DNA from: an uncultured Bacilli bacterium
GTDB lineage: Bacteria > Bacillota_I > Bacilli_A > RF39 > UBA660
DNA: 9,044 nucleotides
Direction: 5' to 3'
Assembly (NCBI GenBank): GCA_947594675.1
Contig: CANQEF010000043.1
Span: forward strand, 1 to 9,044
Position numbers and translations under genes: made by a program. Below the pieces are notes generated by a model. It saw only the letters and a program-made list of their open reading frames with translations. It did not search any database and had not been told where the DNA came from. How positions within the stretch are numbered: the first letter of the stretch is position 1; every line of letters begins with the position of its first letter. Shown here in pieces: positions 5,527-9,044 of this stretch.

Positions 5527-6219
5527 ATGCAAGAAAAGACGAGTTTATTTATAAAAAATATTGTAAAATTAATTATTGTATTTGTACTATTTTTTTATAG
5601 TTATTTACTGCAGTATATACCTATTATCCTTTTTAAATTAGATGTACATAAGTTAACGATGGCTCAAAATGTTATGTTAAATTTTTTTTCTAGTATTTTA
5701 CTAGTTTTAATACTTACCTTAATCTATAGAAAGGAATTAAGTAAAGAATTTAAAATATTTAAAAAAAATTTTGCTGAGAATATTAATATTGCTTTTAATT
5801 ATTGGTTTATTGGTTTAATTATTATGGTAGTGTCTAATTTATTGATAGCTATGTTTTTTAAAACAGGGGGCGCTACTAATGAGAAAACTGTTCAAAATAT
5901 GATAACATCTCTTCCTTGGCTAATGCTTATTAATGCTGGTGTTATTGCTCCTTTTAATGAAGAAATTGTTTTTCGTAAATCAATTAAAGATGTAGTTAAA
6001 AATAAGTTTCTTTTCGCTTTTATAAGCTTTTTAGTTTTTGGATTAGCTCATGTTTTAGGTTGTACTAGTTGGGTTGATTATTTATATATTGTTCCTTATG
6101 GAGCTTTAGGTGGGGCATTTGCTTTGGCTTATTATGATACAAATACAGTTTTTAGTTCTATGTCGATGCATATGTTTCATAACTTTATATTAACTTTATT
6201 TTCAATTTTAGCAATGTAA
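5527..6219 (+). CDS. CPBP-family intramembrane metalloprotease
   Basis: From ATG 5527 the protein has 230 residues and is almost wholly membrane-embedded. The CPBP (CAAX protease and bacteriocin-processing; Abi) motifs are in order: EEIVFR (EExxxR, residues 145-150), FGLAH (FxxxH, 171-175) and HMFHN (HxxxN, 215-219). These residues form the intramembrane active site in Rce1-type proteases. Family members process prenylated or small peptides, act in bacteriocin self-immunity, or cleave regulators; the substrate cannot be read here. An in-frame ATG at 5482 would add 15 residues, but it lacks a good ribosome binding site, whereas GGTGAT (5518-5523) precedes 5527. The gene is divergent from rpsO and convergent with the next gene, standing alone. 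No bacteriocin precursor is visible next to it. Confidence 0.85.
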   Translation: MQEKTSLFIKNIVKLIIVFVLFFYSYLLQYIPIILFKLDVHKLTMAQNVMLNFFSSILLVLILTLIYRKELSKEFKIFKKNFAENINIAFNYWFIGLIIMVVSNLLIAMFFKTGGATNEKTVQNMITSLPWLMLINAGVIAPFNEEIVFRKSIKDVVKNKFLFAFISFLVFGLAHVLGCTSWVDYLYIVPYGALGGAFALAYYDTNTVFSSMSMHMFHNFILTLFSILAM

Positions 6220-6248
6220 AAAAGATGCCATATTTTAAGCATCTTTTT
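6219..6248. terminator. Bidirectional terminator shared by two convergent genes
   Basis: AAAAAGATGC (6219-6228) pairs perfectly with GCATCTTTTT (6239-6248) across a 10-base loop. The A-run overlaps the CPBP stop codon, and the other arm lies inside the last codons (KDA) and stop of the minus-strand gene. It serves both directions. Confidence 0.85.
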
Positions 6249-6807
6249 CTATTCCTCTTTTTACTTTTAAATCAATAAAGCTTATAAATAAACATATGAC
6301 TGCTTGAATAATTAGTGTTATTAAATATCCTTTCCAAAAATTATTTAATGCTACTTTATTTAGATAAATAAGTGTATAAAACATATAATTAATAATTAAT
6401 GAAAACAAATAATTTGTAAATATTAAGAAGTAGTTTTCTTTAGTGTTATTTAGTAAAAATGAGTAAATTGTTAAATTGACAAATTGGCTTATTACATAGC
6501 CACAAAATTCTCCACTTATATTCTGTAGTTGTAAAGAAGAACCTAATGCAAAAGATATTAAAGTATAAAATAAAACTAGTCCTAACCCAGAGAGTGTGAT
6601 TGAAACTACACTTGTTTTGTAACCATATTTTTTTGTTATATAGTTTACTATAAAATATAAAAGTGGTAGTAAGAATATTGCATATGTTAATTCAACATTA
6701 AGAATAGTAAATGTATATTTCTTTAAAGCCTCTATAAATATTGTTAAAGTTACTAATATTAAAGTATAAAGCCAACTATCATTATAAATTTCATCTTTTT
6801 TCGCCAT
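6235..6807 (-). CDS. Six-helix membrane protein, possibly a divergent VUT/YhhQ-type transporter
   Basis: From MAKKDEIYND the protein has 190 residues with about six hydrophobic segments (roughly 12-28, 38-57, 66-88, 100-118, 125-147, 158-179). The start is chosen for AAAGGG (6816-6821) nine bases upstream; the open frame continues 34 codons further without a ribosome binding site. Segment by segment it resembles VUT/YhhQ (DUF165) proteins, which import queuosine precursors: LPLLYFIVNYITKKYG against the family's FPFxFLxTDxxxxxFG, ISQFVNLTIYSFL against a GQxxDVxxFxxL stretch, and SLIINYMFYTLIYL against SxxxDTxxFFxIAF. The conserved Asp at each of the three places is Asn here (55, 111, 140). The assignment is an inference from remembered motifs; an unrelated membrane protein remains possible. 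Its 3' end overlaps the shared terminator. Confidence 0.7.
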   Translation of the reverse strand: MAKKDEIYNDSWLYTLILVTLTIFIEALKKYTFTILNVELTYAIFLLPLLYFIVNYITKKYGYKTSVVSITLSGLGLVLFYTLISFALGSSLQLQNISGEFCGYVISQFVNLTIYSFLLNNTKENYFLIFTNYLFSLIINYMFYTLIYLNKVALNNFWKGYLITLIIQAVICLFISFIDLKVKRGIEKDA

Positions 6808-6832
6808 AATTAAAACCCTTTCTATTGTATTA

Positions 6833-6861
6833 ATTGTAACATAATTATTTCTTGTTGAAAA
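6833..6861 (-). promoter_or_regulatory. Promoter of the six-helix membrane protein gene
   Basis: Minus-strand TTTTCA (6861-6856), 17-bp spacer, TACAAT (6838-6833). It supports the shorter start at 6807, because transcription would begin downstream of the longer frame's first codons. Confidence 0.5.
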
Positions 6862-6910
6862 GAAAATTTTTATTGAAGAGGAATATAATTTTATATGCTC
6901 GTGAAGCATG

Positions 6911-6934
6911 AAAAAAAGATAGTAAGCACTATCT
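6911..6934 (-). terminator. Terminator of efp
   Basis: On the minus strand AGATAGT (6934-6928) and ACTATCT (6923-6917) form a perfect 7-bp stem with a GCTT loop, followed by T at 6916-6911. It sits 20 bp after the efp stop and separates efp from the membrane protein gene. Confidence 0.8.
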
Positions 6935-6954
6935 ATCTAATTAAAAAAACTTAA

Positions 6955-7512
6955 TTATGCACGTGATACGTATTTACCATCATTAGTTGATATAACAATT
7001 GTTTCCCCTTCTTCTATAAATAGAGGTACTCTTACCATTAAACCAGTTTCGCACTCAGCGTCTTTCATAGCATTAGTTGTTGTATTTCCTTTTACAGCTG
7101 GTTCAGTATGAGTAACAACTAGCTCAACTTTATCAGGTAAATCTAAGCCTAATATTTCTCCTTCATAACTAGTAATGTAAACTTCCAAATTTTCTTTTAA
7201 AAATTTTGCATTTTCACCTATTGAAGAGGAATTTAATTCTAATTGCTCATAAGTATCCATATTCATGAAATAATAAACATCGCTCATATTATATAAATAT
7301 TGCATTAATTGCTTTTCAATGTGAGCTGTTGCAACTTTTACTCCGGCATTAAATGTTTGTTCAAAAATAGCACCTGTTCTTAAATTTTTAAGTTTTGCTT
7401 TTACAATAGCGGCACCTTTACCTGGTTTTACATGTTGAGTATCCATAACAACATAAATGTTTCCATCATACTCAATTGTAATACCATTTTTTAAATCATT
7501 TGTACTTATCAT
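6955..7512 (-). CDS. efp: Translation elongation factor P
   Basis: From MISTNDLKNG the protein is 185 residues, the usual EF-P length. EF-P binds the ribosome between the P and E sites and rescues stalling at polyproline. The N-terminal KOW-like domain (1-65) carries the tip loop QHVKPGKGAA, with Lys32 at the position that is modified in Bacillus (5-aminopentanolyl-Lys32). Two OB-like domains follow (about 66-128 and 130-185), ending in the family's conserved GLMVRVPLFIEEGE-type segment. The start is fixed by AGAGGTGAG just upstream; an in-frame GTG at 7519-7521 lies within that ribosome binding site. The modifying enzymes are not in this window. The gene lies behind rpmG with a 235-bp gap that contains hairpins, and has its own terminator. 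Confidence 0.97.
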   Translation of the reverse strand: MISTNDLKNGITIEYDGNIYVVMDTQHVKPGKGAAIVKAKLKNLRTGAIFEQTFNAGVKVATAHIEKQLMQYLYNMSDVYYFMNMDTYEQLELNSSSIGENAKFLKENLEVYITSYEGEILGLDLPDKVELVVTHTEPAVKGNTTTNAMKDAECETGLMVRVPLFIEEGETIVISTNDGKYVSRA

Positions 7513-7628
7513 TTCTCTCACCTCTAAACGAACAAAATGATATAGATAAATATCTTAACATATTTGTCCTATTTATTTCATTATTTTTTTACTAATATAT
7601 TTTACTTGTATTTATATTTCTTTATTCA

Positions 7629-7659
7629 TTTTTAATTCTTTGATAAAGAAAATTAAAAA
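7629..7659. terminator. A/T-rich hairpin between rpmG and efp
   Basis: TTTTTAATT + CTTT (7629-7641) pairs with AAAG + AATTAAAAA (7645-7659), with a two-base AA bulge and a GAT loop. It contains almost no G-C pairs, so stability is modest. Runs of A/T on both sides make it terminator-like in either direction; it may back up the rpmG terminator or lie in the efp leader. Confidence 0.35.
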
Positions 7660-7730
7660 ATAATATATAAAATGAAAAAGGCACAAAGCTATTTTATATA
7701 TTTATTTTTACAAGCAAATTTCTAATATAT

Positions 7731-7756
7731 AAAAAATAAGTTTTACCTTATTTTTT
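7731..7756 (-). terminator. Terminator of rpmG overlapping its stop codon
   Basis: On the minus strand AAAAAATAAG (7756-7747) and CTTATTTTTT (7740-7731) form a perfect 10-bp stem around a 6-base loop, ending in six T. The left arm includes the last Lys codons and the TAA stop of rpmG. Stem stability is low because it is nearly all A-T. Confidence 0.55.
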
Positions 7757-7912
7757 CTCCTTATGTATTGTATGCTTTCTGCATCTAGGACAATATCTAT
7801 TTAATTCAAGACGTTCTGTTGTATTTTTTACATTTCTTTGTTCTCTATAGTTTTCTTCTTTACATTCACTACATACTAGAGTTTTTAATTGTCTGTTTCC
7901 TACTTTAGCCAT
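7748..7912 (-). CDS. rpmG: Large ribosomal subunit protein L33
   Basis: A 54-residue ORF starting [12 protein letters not shown]. It has the L33 zinc ribbon with both cysteine pairs, CSEC (14-17) and CPRC (41-44), and the conserved [19 protein letters not shown] block (34-52). This is the four-cysteine, zinc-binding form; many bacteria carry a second, cysteine-free paralog used under zinc limitation. L33 sits in the 50S near the E-site. A very strong AAGGAGGG (7918-7925) lies five bases before the start, and a clear promoter precedes it. L33 genes in Firmicutes are often followed by secE and nusG; here efp follows instead, and neither of those genes is present. Confidence 0.96.
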   Translation of the reverse strand: MAKVGNRQLKTLVCSECKEENYREQRNVKNTTERLELNRYCPRCRKHTIHKEKK

Positions 7913-7939
7913 AATATCCCTCCTTACACGCCTATAGGT

Positions 7940-7967
7940 ATTATACCAAACTTTTAGATATTTTCAA
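7940..7967 (-). promoter_or_regulatory. Promoter of rpmG
   Basis: Minus-strand TTGAAA (7967-7962), 16-bp spacer, TGGTATAAT (extended -10; TATAAT at 7945-7940). Just downstream is an 8-bp palindrome CCTATAGG (7931-7938) at the expected transcription start. It begins about 20 bp after the end of the upstream gene. Confidence 0.8.
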
Positions 7968-7987
7968 GTAAAATCAATCTTAAATGA

Positions 7988-8566
7988 TTATTTTTCATTT
8001 ATATACACTTTTGTTTTAGTTGGTGATGGTTCTACAAGATTTTCTTCTAAATAAAAATTATCTTCATTAAAATTATACATAGATAAATAATTATCTATTT
8101 GTGGTTCTATAGTTGATATAAATTCATTCATATCAATATCATCTATAAATTCATTTAAAAAATATTGTAGATAATTAAAGTCATTTAATATTTTGGCTAG
8201 TGGTTCAGATACATTTTTAGATATTTTACTTTGCAATAAATTATATACTTTCGCATGAATAATACTTTGTTTTTCCATAGCTGATTGTTCACCTGATTTA
8301 AATCTATAGTAATTAGCAAATAATATTAGAGTTATTGATATTATTGCTAAAAGGACACCTTTTTTATATAATTTTTCATTTTCTTGCATTAATTCTTCAA
8401 TCAAAGCATCTTTATATTCATCAGTATGTTCCTCTTGTTTTATTTCTAAAACTTCATTATCTTTGAAAACATCATCATTAGAAGGATTATTTTCAAATTC
8501 TGGACCTTGTAAATTTAAATAGTCTACAAATAGTTTAAATTTCTTTTTTAAAGTTTCTTTTGTCAT
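7988..8566 (-). CDS. Single-pass membrane protein of unknown function
   Basis: A 192-residue protein that I do not recognise. The N-terminal 65 residues are very polar and acidic (many Glu, Asp, Asn) and include a likely helix EYKDALIEELMQENEKLYKK (50-69). One membrane helix follows at about 70-87 (VLLAIISITLILFANYY). The remaining 105 residues are helical and acidic and would lie outside if the LYKK flank stays inside by the positive-inside rule. There is no signal peptidase or lipobox motif and no catalytic signature. A ribosome binding site AAAGGGGG lies about 11 bases before the ATG and falls in a possible hairpin. It has its own promoter. No terminator is visible after it, so read-through into rpmG, whose promoter starts about 20 bp downstream, is likely. 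The layout resembles a membrane-tethered adaptor or division-type accessory protein, but this is only a resemblance. Confidence 0.8.
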   Translation of the reverse strand: MTKETLKKKFKLFVDYLNLQGPEFENNPSNDDVFKDNEVLEIKQEEHTDEYKDALIEELMQENEKLYKKGVLLAIISITLILFANYYRFKSGEQSAMEKQSIIHAKVYNLLQSKISKNVSEPLAKILNDFNYLQYFLNEFIDDIDMNEFISTIEPQIDNYLSMYNFNEDNFYLEENLVEPSPTKTKVYINEK

Positions 8567-8569
8567 TTT

Positions 8570-8598
8570 AATAAAAGCCCCCTTTAATGGAGCTTATT
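8570..8598 (-). terminator. Hairpin between the surface-protein gene and the single-pass membrane protein gene
   Basis: On the minus strand AAGCTCC (about 8595-8589) can pair with GGGGCTT (about 8581-8575, one G.U pair) around the ATTAAAG segment, flanked by AAT/ATT after a two-base bulge and followed by a short T-rich stretch. It may end the upstream transcript. It also contains the GGGGG of the next gene's ribosome binding site. Confidence 0.45.
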
Positions 8599-8624
8599 AT
8601 ATAATATTTTGTTATAAAAAGCAA
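8596..8624 (-). promoter_or_regulatory. Promoter of the single-pass membrane protein gene
   Basis: Minus-strand TTGCTT (8624-8619), 17-bp spacer, TATAAT (8601-8596). Transcription should start around 8589, inside the left arm of the hairpin described for 8570-8598. Confidence 0.7.
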
Positions 8625-8631
8625 GATAAAT

Positions 8632-9044
8632 TTATTTAACGGCTAGAACAAGGCGGGATGAAATACCACCAAGTCCATCACCTGTAAAATCAGAAAAAGC
8701 AAACTCACCTGACATAATTCCATTAGTATAAATGCCCCCACGATGGAACCAAGGATAGTCAGAATCAACAAAGTCTGAATAATCAGCATACCATGTGCTA
8801 TGTATTCGCTTATATTCAGCTGATGCTCCATCAGAATCATAATAGTAATAAAATGGGCCCATTTCTCCTGTTGCGTCTCCTAAGATTCTTTTATTATAAC
8901 TGATTGAGGTGGTCTCTTCATAAACATCAAAATACTTACTTTCCTTTTCTTCTGGCGTTATTCCACTTACTGATGGATCTTGTCCTTTTCTATAGGCAGC
9001 CATATATTCATGAGAGCCACCACTCATATCATAGATTCCAGTTA
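8632..9044 (-). CDS. C-terminal part of a formylglycine-generating-enzyme-like domain protein (5' end outside the window)
   Basis: The frame is open to the window edge, leaving 137 full codons; the internal Met codons are not the true start. It begins TGIYDMSGGSHEYMAAY and ends with FHRGGIYTNGIMSGEFAF and ISSRLVLAVK. These are the landmarks of the FGE/sulfatase-modifying-factor C-type-lectin-like fold (xGxYDMSGGxWEY...FxRGG...G...SxRxVL). In gut Firmicutes this domain is very often the C-terminal part of large secreted or pilin-like surface proteins with no sulfatase role. His replaces the usual Trp in the SGG-WEY motif. Several aromatic runs (YYYYYDSDG) fit an extracellular, ligand-exposed domain. 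The two active-site Cys of true FGE are not seen in the visible part. Function of the whole protein cannot be judged. Confidence 0.8.
   Translation of the reverse strand, partial: TGIYDMSGGSHEYMAAYRKGQDPSVSGITPEEKESKYFDVYEETTSISYNKRILGDATGEMGPFYYYYDSDGASAEYKRIHSTWYADYSDFVDSDYPWFHRGGIYTNGIMSGEFAFSDFTGDGLGGISSRLVLAVK

Noticed and set aside
5482..6219. CPBP protease as part of a bacteriocin immunity locus
   Set aside because: No small double-glycine peptide gene, transporter or other bacteriocin gene is visible beside it.
8643..8840. Minus-strand 65-codon open frame within the surface-protein gene
   Set aside because: It overlaps the FGE-like coding frame, which has recognisable family motifs, and has no ribosome binding site.

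Overview
The window reads as chromosomal DNA of a low-GC, AT-rich Firmicute, most likely one of the gut-associated Bacilli/Erysipelotrichia or Mollicutes-adjacent lineages. The reasons are the strong A/T bias, AGGAGG-type ribosome binding sites, a 185-residue EF-P with Lys32 as in Bacillus, and a four-cysteine L33. The standard genetic code is in use: Trp is TGG throughout, and stops are mostly TAA with one TAG and one TGA. The lineage is inferred from style, not from a marker gene.

Region 1 (1-1930, + strand) is the accessory part. It opens with the last 20 codons of a SEDS-family gene (FtsW/RodA type), followed by a promoter and an intact gene for an ORF6N-domain protein with a degenerate phospholipase-D-like C-terminus. 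A second unit follows: a 96-bp severed copy of the same SEDS gene tail, a second promoter, and a second ORF6N gene that is frameshifted and truncated. The two units share an exact 77-bp direct repeat. The ORF6N genes are mosaics: diverged DNA-binding domains, then a linker about 91% identical. Each carries a perfect palindrome at the same codon position in the ORF6N domain. The palindromes differ in sequence but keep their pairing through three compensated changes. This looks like a stack of ORF6N cassettes behind a cell-wall gene and is the most unusual part of the window.

Region 2 (1934-5453, - strand) is the translation/RNA-decay cluster rpsO - unknown 273-residue protein - pnp. rpsO has a near-consensus promoter, a structured leader that may bind S15, and a terminator. 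The unknown gene sits where rpsO and pnp are normally adjacent and has a possible promoter of its own; pnp follows after 32 bp.

Region 3 (5483-6910) holds a + strand CPBP membrane protease and a convergent - strand six-helix membrane protein that resembles a degenerate VUT/YhhQ transporter. They share one bidirectional terminator that lies partly inside the second gene.

Region 4 (6911-9044, - strand) carries, in transcription order, the C-terminal part of a formylglycine-generating-enzyme-like surface domain protein (cut by the window end), a single-pass membrane protein of unknown function, rpmG (L33) and efp (EF-P). The last three encode or neighbour translation functions, and promoters and terminators can be placed between most of them. 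No stretch above 300 bp lacks a gene. No tRNA, rRNA, CRISPR array or recognisable transposase was seen.
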